A stretch of 24,927 nt of DNA from an uncultured Eubacteriales bacterium (GCA_900554485.1 USHO01000008.1:1-24927), one strand, 5' to 3'; positions 7,670-15,997 are shown, counted from the stretch's first letter. Notes: a model not told the origin generated them from the sequence alone. Numbers and translations are program-made.

Positions 7670-9088
7670 TTATTCGGCGTACGGAATTACGAACACGCCT
7701 TCACCGACGCCGAGTCTGAGGTTAAGTTTGCCTCCGTTCAAATCGATGACATTCTTTTTCCCTCCTATATAACAAATCGCTTTGTTATATTTAGCCGAAT
7801 CGAAATCAAGAGTAACCTCATCGGTCAAATTAAGCGATGTTTCGTTATAATTTACGACCATAATACCGTCGTTGCCGTCTGCGTCGTTAAAATATCCGAA
7901 CAACGTATCCTGCGAAGTCGTAACCGCATTGAGCGAAAGAACGCTCTTTATCGAAATCCTGTTGAGAAGTCTGAACGACGAATTATGCGTCCTCGACTTA
8001 TCGTCGTTAGTCTGCCCGGCGTCGTTGGTAAACGTGCCTATCCAGTCGAACTGCTGCAAAACGTGGTCGAACGCGAGAATTTCGGCATTAGCTTTCTTTA
8101 CGCTGTCGTAAATCGCGGTCTTTTCACCGTTTCTGCCGATCATTGCCTCCTGACTTTCGGCAAATTCAAGCCCTACGAGCGGCGTAGCGTAACAAAAAAG
8201 CGAAATACCGTCGTAACCGAATGCCGAAAGTGCATATTCCTGCATACGAATATCTTCATAAGTAGGAACTCTGTCGCGCGAACCGTAAATCGCTCCGCTC
8301 GGCGAGCCGTCTTCTTTAATACCGTAAGGCATCGTCTGAATAAAGAAATTCGTCTTGTAGTTTTTATGTTGTTTGGCAACGCCTGCAAGAATCTGTATAT
8401 CCGAAAGCCATCCGTCGTCAAGAATTTTTTCACCTTTGGAATTATATGTCAAAGGATACCTGTCCGCCGAAAGCCATTTGTCGCCTGTAGTCAGATTGTC
8501 GAGAACGTTATCGCAATAATAGTTAAGATACGATGCGTAATCTCCGCCGAAATCGTTCTGAACGACCTGCGCGAACGACGGGAAGAGATTGCAGTAGAAA
8601 TCTCTGCCGTCGGCGTTAGCGTTCCACCATGCGACCTGTTGCGCCATAGACGTTATTTCTGCCTTATTCGGTTCGTCCAAAGACATACCGAGGACGGCGG
8701 AATTTTGCTTGAATGAAGATATTTTCTGATAAGACGCCCCGTCGCGCGAACCCGTATTCACATAGACTTTAACGCCGTTGTTCCCAAGCAGATCAAGCGC
8801 GGCTTTAGCCTTTTGATCGTAAGACGGAAAACTTAAAACTTCGTTGCCCGCAGCATTTGCGTGCAGTACGCTTATCCCCGCCTCCTTAATCCATTTTACG
8901 TTGGTTTCATTAAGCGACGAAGGAATGAGCCAACCCGAAATGACTGTTTCGTATTCGGTTTCGTACTCGTCGTAATTCGGTAAAGTAATTTTATTCATAT
9001 CGTTATCGTTTTCCGTTCCTCCGCAAGACGTAGCGGCAAAAAGAATTGCAAATGCCGCAACCGCTGAAATTATTTTTTTAGATTTCAT
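7670..9088 (-). CDS. Secreted lipoprotein, putative TIM-barrel glycoside-hydrolase-like protein
   Basis: The 472-residue protein has a lipoprotein signal ending ATSC (Cys22), so it should be anchored outside the membrane. Residues about 48-345 look like a beta/alpha barrel: strands such as GISVLHAN, VKVYVNTG, AVLGMSLDEP, FFIQTMPYG and GYDGISLFCY recur at barrel spacing. The SLDEP segment (Glu139) sits where an acid/base glutamate is often found in glycosidase barrels. The last 100 or so residues look like a beta-sandwich (VVNYNETSLNLTDE). I do not recognise a specific GH family, and a non-catalytic role is possible. It is the last gene of the CUT1 operon, starting eight bases after the phosphatase gene. 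A role in trimming the imported glycan is inferred. Confidence 0.72.
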   Translation of the reverse strand: MKSKKIISAVAAFAILFAATSCGGTENDNDMNKITLPNYDEYETEYETVISGWLIPSSLNETNVKWIKEAGISVLHANAAGNEVLSFPSYDQKAKAALDLLGNNGVKVYVNTGSRDGASYQKISSFKQNSAVLGMSLDEPNKAEITSMAQQVAWWNANADGRDFYCNLFPSFAQVVQNDFGGDYASYLNYYCDNVLDNLTTGDKWLSADRYPLTYNSKGEKILDDGWLSDIQILAGVAKQHKNYKTNFFIQTMPYGIKEDGSPSGAIYGSRDRVPTYEDIRMQEYALSAFGYDGISLFCYATPLVGLEFAESQEAMIGRNGEKTAIYDSVKKANAEILAFDHVLQQFDWIGTFTNDAGQTNDDKSRTHNSSFRLLNRISIKSVLSLNAVTTSQDTLFGYFNDADGNDGIMVVNYNETSLNLTDEVTLDFDSAKYNKAICYIGGKKNVIDLNGGKLNLRLGVGEGVFVIPYAE

Positions 9089-9096
9089 TTTTCACC

Positions 9097-10305
9097 TTAT
9101 TTTGTCAACATTATAGATTTTATAGTGTTAATCTGAGATTCGGTAACGCCGCATACGGTTTTAAGATAGTTGACCGTCGCCTCGTTCACGTTTCCGCTCG
9201 TCGGAGCATAAACCGCTTTAAGTCTTTCGATAAAATATCCCATCGCGACGAAATTATTATCGTCATCCTGCATTACGCCGCCGACAAAACTTCCGTTTAC
9301 TATCTTACCGCGATACCTTGCGCCGTATTTGGAAAAACTCGTAATTTCAAAGTCTTTAATAGCATCTTCTTCGCTTACACCGACTGCGGTTTCAATTAAA
9401 AATGCGACTACACCGGTTCTGTCCGCACCTGCGTTACAGTGAAAATACACGGGATAATTACTTTTTTCAGCCAAAGTCGAAAATATCGTTTTTATAGACC
9501 GAGCCGACGGAGCATAATAACTTCTGTTATTCTCCCCGTAATTTTTGAATTCGGGTAAAATGTAATTATAAGAATGAAAACCGCCCGGTTTAACGTAATT
9601 TACATCATCGCCGATAACGCTTTTTTTCTGTCCGTCGTCATCCCAACCCTCGAATCGCAAATCGATTTCGGTTTTTATCCCGAGAATTCTACTCATCGTA
9701 TTCAAGCCGTCGTCTGTAAGACACGGAGCGTTACCGGAATTGATTTTCCCCCCGCGGTAAAGTTTACCGTAAGCGATCGTTTTCCCGTTTTCGACACTCC
9801 ATCCCCCTAAGTCTCTGACGTTAGATGCCCCGCCGACGCTTATCTGTCTTACGGGTGCATCTTTGACTTTGAATTTATCGACTTTACTCGACATGTTTTC
9901 GCCGTCGATTTGATAATAGTAAGTCTTACCGGGAGTAAGAGTCCCGCCTATGTTTACTCGCGGTCTCGTACTTTTGAAAATTGCTTTGTTTTTGAATTCG
10001 GGGTTATCCGCGAGTGTTAAAACATAACTTTCGCTGCCGTCGCTTTCCCATTCGATCGTCAATATCTGAGTGTCTGATAATAAACCGTCGCCGGATTCGA
10101 GTGCAGCCGCTTGTTCGCTTTCGCCGACAGCATCGATGTATTGCCTTAATTTTTCGTTTACGATATCGATTTCCGCGCCGTTATAAATAGTCATTGTTTT
10201 CAAATAATCGTCCGCTTTCGTACCGTTCTCTTTCTCTCCGCATGACGTTACGGAAAAGACTATCGTCAAAGCCGCAATCGCAGAAATCAGTTTTTTTAAT
10301 TTCAT
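9097..10305 (-). CDS. Secreted lipoprotein phosphatase, Y_phosphatase3 (PTP/DSP-like) family
   Basis: This 402-residue protein carries a lipoprotein signal ending SVTSC (Cys22). A fibronectin-III-like segment covers about residues 75-150 (TLTPGKTYYYQIDG). The C-terminal phosphatase domain has the family's entry motif SNVRDLGG (161-168), LYRGG, and the P-loop HCNAGADRTG (289-298) with nucleophile Cys290 and Arg296. Bacterial relatives such as Listeria LipA and mycobacterial PtpB are secreted phosphatases acting on phosphoproteins or phosphoinositides; they have Lys where this protein has Ala294. Here the protein is cell-anchored and sits between permease and glycosidase-like genes, so its substrate may be a phosphorylated sugar or glycan. 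That is inference. The ATG follows the permease stop by one base, with AAAGGA upstream. Confidence 0.88.
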   Translation of the reverse strand: MKLKKLISAIAALTIVFSVTSCGEKENGTKADDYLKTMTIYNGAEIDIVNEKLRQYIDAVGESEQAAALESGDGLLSDTQILTIEWESDGSESYVLTLADNPEFKNKAIFKSTRPRVNIGGTLTPGKTYYYQIDGENMSSKVDKFKVKDAPVRQISVGGASNVRDLGGWSVENGKTIAYGKLYRGGKINSGNAPCLTDDGLNTMSRILGIKTEIDLRFEGWDDDGQKKSVIGDDVNYVKPGGFHSYNYILPEFKNYGENNRSYYAPSARSIKTIFSTLAEKSNYPVYFHCNAGADRTGVVAFLIETAVGVSEEDAIKDFEITSFSKYGARYRGKIVNGSFVGGVMQDDDNNFVAMGYFIERLKAVYAPTSGNVNEATVNYLKTVCGVTESQINTIKSIMLTK

Positions 10306-10306
10306 C

Positions 10307-11206
10307 TTATCCTTTAAGACCGCCGGCAGAGAAATTGCTCATAATCATCTTATTGAAAATCGTGAAAACGAGCAAAGAAACAGTGGCAAGTACGGTCATA
10401 CCGGCAAACGCTATCGGAAGTTCGAGCGACCTTTCCATTTTCGTATACAACTGACTTACGCCGAGCGAAATGGTCGGACGGTTATTCATAAATATATACG
10501 CCGTGCTGTAATCGTTCCAACACCCTATAAATGCGGTTATCGCAATCGCCGTCAGAATAGGCAACGCCTGCGGATACATTATTCTAAGGAACACTCCCAG
10601 GTCTGTCGCTCCGTCTAAAAACGCACTCTCGGCATAATCCCACGGAATAGCCGCAAAGAAGTTCTTGAATAGCAGGAATCCCAGTCCGAAACCGCCTGCC
10701 GCCATAACAAATATTCCGAGATAGGTATTGAGAAGTCTGAGTTTCGTCATCAACTTATACGTCGTGGCGATACTTCCTACCGACGGAATTATAAACGATA
10801 CGATAGATACATTGTATATGAGTTTTTTAAGTTTGAATTCATACTTTGCGATAATATATGCCGTAAGCGACGGTATGGTCACCGCAAGAGCAACCTGCCC
10901 CACCACGAGAATACATGTCGTAAGTATGGTATCTTTAAGGTAAACCGGATTTCTCGCCGTACCCGCAATCTGCGTTTTGAAAAGCGTTTCGTAGTTCTTT
11001 ATCGTGAAATTTTTGAAGTCGAACAAGTCGAATGTATTGATTATAAAATCGCTGGACTTTCTGAACGAGTTCATTAAAAGCCATACATACATATAAATGT
11101 ACGACAGCGACAAAAGCGTCATCACGGTGAACCATATAATACGGAATGCAAGATCCAATCCCGTTATCTTTTTTCTGCGAAGGCTGATACGCATATGTTT
11201 TTCCAT
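10307..11206 (-). CDS. CUT1-family sugar ABC transporter permease (MalG/UgpE type)
   Basis: A 299-residue inner-membrane protein with six predicted helices, beginning at about residue 20. The EAA loop that contacts the ATPase is readable as ESAFLDGATDLGVFLRI (about 193-209), with the later PQALPILT. The C-terminus FSAGGLKG is typical of MalG-like permeases. It pairs with the preceding permease, whose stop is two bases upstream of this ATG, so they are translationally coupled. The substrate cannot be read from the permease. No ATP-binding subunit is encoded nearby, as is usual for Firmicutes CUT1 systems that share an MsmK/MsiK ATPase. Confidence 0.93.
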   Translation of the reverse strand: MEKHMRISLRRKKITGLDLAFRIIWFTVMTLLSLSYIYMYVWLLMNSFRKSSDFIINTFDLFDFKNFTIKNYETLFKTQIAGTARNPVYLKDTILTTCILVVGQVALAVTIPSLTAYIIAKYEFKLKKLIYNVSIVSFIIPSVGSIATTYKLMTKLRLLNTYLGIFVMAAGGFGLGFLLFKNFFAAIPWDYAESAFLDGATDLGVFLRIMYPQALPILTAIAITAFIGCWNDYSTAYIFMNNRPTISLGVSQLYTKMERSLELPIAFAGMTVLATVSLLVFTIFNKMIMSNFSAGGLKG

Positions 11207-11207
11207 A

Positions 11208-12167
11208 TCAATACTCGACCTCCGGATAAATTCTTTCCATTACCTTTTTGAACAGTAATACAAATGTTCCGCCGAAAACGGCTATTACCACGCCGAGCGC
11301 GGCGGGGTAGCCGGTTGCATTGCCCGCATTAACGTTGCTTATAATCATCCAGGCAACCGTACCTGTACCGGTCGCACCTGCCATCGATTCGCCGACAAGC
11401 AAAAGCGACGGAATATACCAGCCGAGTGCTCCGCTTATAAGCGTAATACTCATAGTCGTAATGGTCGGCCAGACCATAGGTATTACTATTGAGAAAAACT
11501 GTCTGGTTTCGCTTGCACCGTCGAGTTCCGCACTTTCGAGCACACTGTCCGGAAGACGAGCCATAGCAGAGTTAAAGTAAATGATATTTCCGTTTACGCC
11601 CGTCCAGACGCTGAATATCAGAATAGTTTTCCAAGCCGTACTCGAATCTGCAAGCGCACCGTTTTTTATCACCGACTGGTTCTTATAACCGAGTTTTTCA
11701 AGTATGGTAAGCAAACTCTTATAAGTCTGTGTACCCGAAACGGAAATCTTATAGAACAGACAGAGTATTACTACCGACAATACGCACGGAACATACATCC
11801 CTACTCTCAACACCTGATGCAGAAATATTTTTTTGTAAATCATATACGAAAAAATAAGCGTAAGCGGCAGGTTTATAAAGAGAGCAAGACCCATAATCGA
11901 CAGAGTGTTTAGCCACGATGTTGAAGACAGCATTTCGTATTTTTTTATGCCGAACATATAACTGAATACGTCTTTATAGTGCGCCAACCCGTCAAAAACG
12001 AGTTTACCGTTGATATTTTCGCTGAAAAACGAATTATACACCATGCCTATATTCATACAAAACCAGAATATCGTAAAGTGCAATATCGGCCATGCGAGTC
12101 CGAGATATATAAACAGCGTCTTGCCGATGTTTCGTTTTCCGCGTTTTTTGTAAGCGACTTTATTCAT
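11208..12167 (-). CDS. CUT1-family sugar ABC transporter permease (MalF/UgpA type)
   Basis: A 319-residue permease with six membrane helices after a basic N-terminal tail (KKRGKRN). The EAA motif is visible as ESAELDGASETRQFFSI (about 216-232), followed by PMVWPTITT. I chose the ATG at 12167 rather than an in-frame ATG 27 bases upstream, because GAGG lies five or six bases before it and it overlaps the binding-protein stop by one base (TAATG), a standard coupled arrangement. It forms the translocation pore with the next gene product. The transported compound is probably a carbohydrate or its derivative, inferred from family. Confidence 0.93.
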   Translation of the reverse strand: MNKVAYKKRGKRNIGKTLFIYLGLAWPILHFTIFWFCMNIGMVYNSFFSENINGKLVFDGLAHYKDVFSYMFGIKKYEMLSSTSWLNTLSIMGLALFINLPLTLIFSYMIYKKIFLHQVLRVGMYVPCVLSVVILCLFYKISVSGTQTYKSLLTILEKLGYKNQSVIKNGALADSSTAWKTILIFSVWTGVNGNIIYFNSAMARLPDSVLESAELDGASETRQFFSIVIPMVWPTITTMSITLISGALGWYIPSLLLVGESMAGATGTGTVAWMIISNVNAGNATGYPAALGVVIAVFGGTFVLLFKKVMERIYPEVEY

Positions 12168-13573
12168 TAAATCCTCTTCATATATTCGGACCATAAACCC
12201 GAATGGTGAACGGCTTCGTTTCTTAAAAGATCTTCGACGGCAGACCTGGAAGATGCGCCTTTTGCTATCTGCAATATCGGCTTAGGCTCGGAAAGGAACA
12301 ATTCGAGCGCACCGGTTCTGTAAACGTCGTTTTGCGAATAGACGTATGCGAGATTTGCTTTTTCGGAAACGGCAGCGATTTCCTGCCCGAAAGAACTCAA
12401 AGCAACATCTTCGTCGGTAGAGTAAATCATCGGGATTCCGAGTTTTTTGGATGACGCCGCAACACCTTTTTCGGAAAGTACAAAAGTAAGGAAGTCCTTT
12501 GCCCCGTCTACATTGACCGCTTCGGACGGAATAACGAAAGTTTCTCCCGGAAGGTTCATCATAAGAGTTGTCTTATCGCCCTCGTTATAGACCGGATATG
12601 CACCGAAACGGTAATCGGTAAGTCCGACTTCGGTAAGTATATTTCTCATTTCGGTTTCAAACCAACTGCCGGTGAAAGCGAATACGCAGTCGCCGTTTAC
12701 GAACGATTGTTGAGATTCGGTATGATTTTGCGACCATGACACTGCGTTACTTTCGGAAGACGACTTGGGATCGATAAGGTCGTAAACTGTCTGCATTGCC
12801 TTAATCGTCGCCGGCGTCACGAGTTTATCCGTCGGGAATCCGCCTTTTTGATCGTTATAATTATAATAATCGTTATATCCGTTTGGATCGATTTCATACC
12901 ATAAGCCATGGAACAGCCAGTTCATATAGTTTACGGTAAATCCGCAACCGAAAGGTTTAACGGTCTGTTTCGTCCTGTTGTTTACAATCTTTGCGTTATT
13001 AACCGCCGTGCAAAGGTCAAGAAGTCCCTGAACTGTTTCGGGCCATTCGCCCTTCGTATATTCTCCGTAAGAATCTATACGGTTGAGATAACTTTGATTA
13101 TAAACGAAACCCCAACTCGAATAAACGTAACTCGTAAGATAATGCGAGCCGGCGATTTTACCCATGTCGAGAATAGAAGAATCGACCACTCTTTCACTCG
13201 CCGGTACGCCGTACTTATCGGACGACAAAACGTCGTCTATCGAGGCGATAAGTCCGTTACGAGTCCATTTTATCCAGTTGTTCATTTGTTGACCGACAAA
13301 ATACATATCTTCTTTTTCACTGCCGGGAGTATTCATATCCTGCAACAATTTAGCCGTAAGATCTGTATCGGCGGTAATGTGTACGCGTATACCCGTTTCT
13401 TCGTAATACGCCGACGCAACGTTGTCAAGCCAATCTTTGCCGATTCCGGCGTCGATTATCTTGACATAAACGTCGTCGCCAACTTTGCCCGAATTGCTCG
13501 GATTTTTTCCCGAACAACCAGCCATAGACAATGCCGTTACCGCGCAAAGGGCGGCGCAAATAAATTTTTTCAT
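12167..13573 (-). CDS. Sugar ABC transporter solute-binding lipoprotein (CUT1)
   Basis: A 468-residue extracellular binding protein. The ATG at 13573 gives a clear lipoprotein signal (MKKFICAALC to SMAGC, Cys20) with GGAG eight bases before it; the upstream extension of the frame to 13690 has no signal and crosses a hairpin, so it is rejected. The mature part shows type-I solute-binding features: VKIIDAGIGKDWLDNVASAY near the start, a KEDMYF strand, FVNGDCVFAFTGSW and LPGETFVIP, the last two common in CUT1 sugar binders. Many Tyr, Trp and Asn residues would suit a glycan ligand, but the ligand is not known. It is second in the operon and separated from the first gene by a strong hairpin. Confidence 0.93.
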   Translation of the reverse strand: MKKFICAALCAVTALSMAGCSGKNPSNSGKVGDDVYVKIIDAGIGKDWLDNVASAYYEETGIRVHITADTDLTAKLLQDMNTPGSEKEDMYFVGQQMNNWIKWTRNGLIASIDDVLSSDKYGVPASERVVDSSILDMGKIAGSHYLTSYVYSSWGFVYNQSYLNRIDSYGEYTKGEWPETVQGLLDLCTAVNNAKIVNNRTKQTVKPFGCGFTVNYMNWLFHGLWYEIDPNGYNDYYNYNDQKGGFPTDKLVTPATIKAMQTVYDLIDPKSSSESNAVSWSQNHTESQQSFVNGDCVFAFTGSWFETEMRNILTEVGLTDYRFGAYPVYNEGDKTTLMMNLPGETFVIPSEAVNVDGAKDFLTFVLSEKGVAASSKKLGIPMIYSTDEDVALSSFGQEIAAVSEKANLAYVYSQNDVYRTGALELFLSEPKPILQIAKGASSRSAVEDLLRNEAVHHSGLWSEYMKRI

Positions 13574-13597
13574 ACAGAACGCTCCAAACGTTTTATT

Positions 13598-13635
13598 TCG
13601 TAAGACCGCAGATTTATTTATCTGCGGTCTTACGA
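13598..13635 (-). other. Strong intercistronic hairpin between surface-protein and binding-protein genes
   Basis: A perfect 16-bp inverted repeat (13598-13613 with 13620-13635) surrounds a six-base loop. Neither strand has a clear T-run after the stem, so it is not a textbook terminator. Likely roles are protection of the upstream transcript's 3' end, RNA processing, or partial termination that sets different expression of the two proteins. It lies 29 bases after the surface-protein stop and 24 bases before the binding-protein ATG. Confidence 0.8.
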
Positions 13636-13664
13636 TTCGGTTTACAATAAATAGTGTGTAAGAC

Positions 13665-15746
13665 TTATTTCTTGCGTTTTTTAGCCGCAACAGCTATCAT
13701 ACCCAACGCGGCGAGCCCGATTATACCGGTGCCGGCAACACTGCCACTGCAACCTTTCTTCTTGTTTTCGGTCTTACCGTCGTCGTAAGTAATCGTAAGT
13801 TCGTTGGATTCAAACGTTCCGAAAGCGTTGGTGACGGTATATTTAACCTTAACCGTACCCTTATCGTTGAACGTAAGGAAACCCGTTTCTTTATCGAAAG
13901 TCGCATCACCGTCGATCACAAGGTCGCTTACGGTTGCGCCTTCGACTTCAAAATAATCCAGTTCGAGAGCCGCTCTCGGATTTGTAAATGTAGTATTACC
14001 GCTCTTGGTGGCGATTTTTACGTTCATAACTTCGCTTGCCGATTTGGGAGTATCGCTTGTCGAACCGTAAGTTACGGCATAGTTTTCGCCGAGATCCTGA
14101 GTACAGATATTCGTATACACGCCGGTGGTTACGTCTTCGATGCCGAGATAGATTTCAACCAGCGGATCGGTGGTACCTTCGACATAAAGCGCACAGTAGT
14201 ATCCGCCGAGTTCTCCGTTAAGATAATAAGGTATAGCCGCTATCGAAATCTTCGTTGCCCTGCCGCTTACGAAAGCGTTCTCGGGAAATTCGGCTTTTAC
14301 GACCGATTCGGAATTGTCTTTATTACCGATTACCACGTTGTTGTCGGAAATCCAGAAGAATATTCCGCCGTCTTCGTAAGTCGCGGCAGCCGTCGGGGCT
14401 TTCATCAATATATAAGTAGAGAATTTGCCATCCGAATTCGGAGTGATCTTAAGGTTGAGTTTATCGAACGCACCCGCCTTTACAGCCGCGTTGATTATAG
14501 ATTTGTTCAACGTACCGGCAGAAGTCGCAACGTTAAACGTAACGCCGCCGCCAACCGGCATCACTTCGGCTATATCTTTCGTCGTAAATTCTTCGGAGAT
14601 GACAGGTTTCGGTTCGCTGCCTACAAGGCAGAATTCTACGCCGTCTACAAAATATTGTCCGCTTGCAGCCGTATCGGTTTCCGTTTTACGAAGAACGAAT
14701 CCTTCGATATAACCTTCGGAATCCGCGACCAATGCGGGATCTATCGCAAGGACTTTATATACATTGCCCATGAGAGTCTTTATTTTGCCGGCAGGTTTGG
14801 AGAAAGACGTATCGGAAAGCGCATAAGCCGTGGTAGTAACTGCATTGCCTGTATCTGCCCAGTTGCCGACCGCGAGACCAACTTTGATTTTTTCAAAGTA
14901 CTCGGCTTTAATCTTTTTTGAAAATTTAATAGTAAAAGCGGCTTCGTTTCCAAGACCTTCGGTGAACATCATTTTCGTCGAATTGTCAGCCCCGGGGAAA
15001 AGACCGGGAATAACATTATCGTCTTCCGCACCTTTGTGCAGTTTGTCGCTGTCTTTTGAACCGTCTATCTCTAACCATGAATCAACGCCGTTCATGTCGA
15101 TTACAACGTTCGCCGTAGGCGCAGGTTCCTGTACTAAAACAAGTTCTACATAATCGGCAAAATCATTGCCCTTACCGGAAGTCTCAAGAGTAAAGCCTTC
15201 GATATAGCCGTCGGCATTTGCGAGTTTCGACGCATCGAGAGAAAGTATTGCGTTCTCATTTTCGGCAGCCGTGGTCACAGTACCTGCGGCATTTGCCTTT
15301 TCGGTGTCGGCAAGAGCATATCCGGTAGCATCCCCCTTGACGCCGACGGCAAGCTTAATTCTTACCTCAGAAAAATTTTCGGCTTTGTATGCTTTATTTA
15401 ATTTTACGACCGCAACTCCGCCGCCGCCCGTCCACATCATGTAACTGTTGCCTTCGGCACCCGCAAACAAACCGGGGATTGCATTATCTTTATGGATATT
15501 ACCTTTTCTCGTTTCCGCGTCGGAAAAATCCGTCCATGTACCGACTTTCGCACCGTTGACTTCAAGCCAGGACTGAGTTCCGTCCATGTCGAGCATAACG
15601 TTTTCGGCAGGTTTGTCGTCTACCTTTTCGAGATCGTCCGCGAGAGCGGTCGTCCTTCCGAATGCAAATGCCGTAAAGCTCATGCACAGTGCGAGCAGAA
15701 AAGCGATTATCATGCTTTTCTTGTTCATAATTTTGCCTTTTATCAT
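13665..15746 (-). CDS. Large surface-anchored protein with duplicated domain and Cys-containing C-terminal anchor (693 aa)
   Basis: The ATG at 15746 is chosen because AGGAGG ends four bases upstream; an ATG 18 bases later is too far from it. A signal peptide precedes a probable cut after TTALA (residue 36). Two homologous domains follow (about 49-205 and 213-375). Each opens with NVxxDMxGxxSWLExxG, continues through IPGLFxGA, KLAVG/GLAVG and YALxDT, and closes with YIEGFxL. A third, beta-rich region (386-600) resembles LamG-like or carbohydrate-binding sandwiches, and an Ig-like segment covers 605-655. The end is KKKGCSGSV, a hydrophobic stretch and KKRKK, a three-part sorting-like tail. No catalytic motif was seen. 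As first gene of the CUT1 operon it may bind the polymer substrate at the surface. Family not recognised. Confidence 0.85.
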   Translation of the reverse strand: MIKGKIMNKKSMIIAFLLALCMSFTAFAFGRTTALADDLEKVDDKPAENVMLDMDGTQSWLEVNGAKVGTWTDFSDAETRKGNIHKDNAIPGLFAGAEGNSYMMWTGGGGVAVVKLNKAYKAENFSEVRIKLAVGVKGDATGYALADTEKANAAGTVTTAAENENAILSLDASKLANADGYIEGFTLETSGKGNDFADYVELVLVQEPAPTANVVIDMNGVDSWLEIDGSKDSDKLHKGAEDDNVIPGLFPGADNSTKMMFTEGLGNEAAFTIKFSKKIKAEYFEKIKVGLAVGNWADTGNAVTTTAYALSDTSFSKPAGKIKTLMGNVYKVLAIDPALVADSEGYIEGFVLRKTETDTAASGQYFVDGVEFCLVGSEPKPVISEEFTTKDIAEVMPVGGGVTFNVATSAGTLNKSIINAAVKAGAFDKLNLKITPNSDGKFSTYILMKAPTAAATYEDGGIFFWISDNNVVIGNKDNSESVVKAEFPENAFVSGRATKISIAAIPYYLNGELGGYYCALYVEGTTDPLVEIYLGIEDVTTGVYTNICTQDLGENYAVTYGSTSDTPKSASEVMNVKIATKSGNTTFTNPRAALELDYFEVEGATVSDLVIDGDATFDKETGFLTFNDKGTVKVKYTVTNAFGTFESNELTITYDDGKTENKKKGCSGSVAGTGIIGLAALGMIAVAAKKRKK

Positions 15747-15797
15747 GTTTCCTCCTGCGTTCCATATTTTAGTCGTCGGAACGTTTTTGCCTTTAAG

Positions 15798-15849
15798 AAA
15801 TTTTCTCTTGCGAAGCAAGAGAAACGGGGTACCCCGTGTATGAAAATTT
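15798..15849. repeat. Nested inverted-repeat element in the leader of the surface-protein operon
   Basis: Three symmetries lie in 52 bases: an outer 8-bp inverted repeat (AAATTTTC 15798-15805 with GAAAATTT 15842-15849), a perfect 10-bp hairpin with a GAA triloop (15802-15811 with 15815-15824), and a 14-bp palindrome centred on GGTACC (15824-15837). The element falls wholly inside the predicted 5' untranslated RNA. It resembles a small REP-like or MITE-like unit, or a structured leader; which one cannot be told from one copy. Confidence 0.65.
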
Positions 15850-15886
15850 ATTTTACGCTTTACACGCATCGTCGATTTTCACCCCT

Positions 15887-15915
15887 ATTGTACTTTTTTC
15901 AATGCCTTATTTCAA
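15887..15915 (-). promoter_or_regulatory. Promoter of the CUT1 operon
   Basis: On the minus strand TTGAAA (15910-15915) and TACAAT (15887-15892) are separated by 17 bases. The start is expected near 15880, giving a leader of about 134 bases that carries the nested inverted-repeat element before the AGGAGG at 15751-15756. Confidence 0.75.
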
Positions 15916-15924
15916 TATACTATA

Positions 15925-15942
15925 AGTGTTCGTTTATACACT
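15925..15942. promoter_or_regulatory. Candidate AraC operator between divergent promoters
   Basis: AGTGT (15925-15929) and ACACT (15938-15942) form an inverted repeat nearly midway between the two divergent -35 boxes. A direct repeat TTGACAT at 15946-15952 and TTGACAT at 15960-15966, 14 bases apart, adjoins it and overlaps the araC -35 box. Either could bind the adjacent AraC-type regulator; this is inferred from position only. Confidence 0.4.
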
Positions 15943-15959
15943 ACGTTGACATAATTTGC

Positions 15960-15988
15960 TTGACATACGGCTTTTTTAGGGCTATACT
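15960..15988 (+). promoter_or_regulatory. Promoter of the AraC-family gene; probably leaderless
   Basis: A perfect TTGACA (15960-15965) and TATACT (15983-15988) are separated by 17 bases. The expected start, near 15995, is only about three bases before the ATG at 15998, and no ribosome site is present. Confidence 0.75.
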
Positions 15989-15997
15989 GTGTACGAT

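Noticed and set aside
7985..8716. Plus-strand open frame (243 codons) opposite the TIM-barrel-like lipoprotein gene
   Set aside because: No ribosome site, no domain, and antisense to a lipoprotein with a clear signal peptide.
15747..15869. Upstream extension of the surface-protein frame by 41 codons
   Set aside because: It crosses the nested palindromes, lacks a signal peptide at its start, and ignores the AGGAGG just before 15746.
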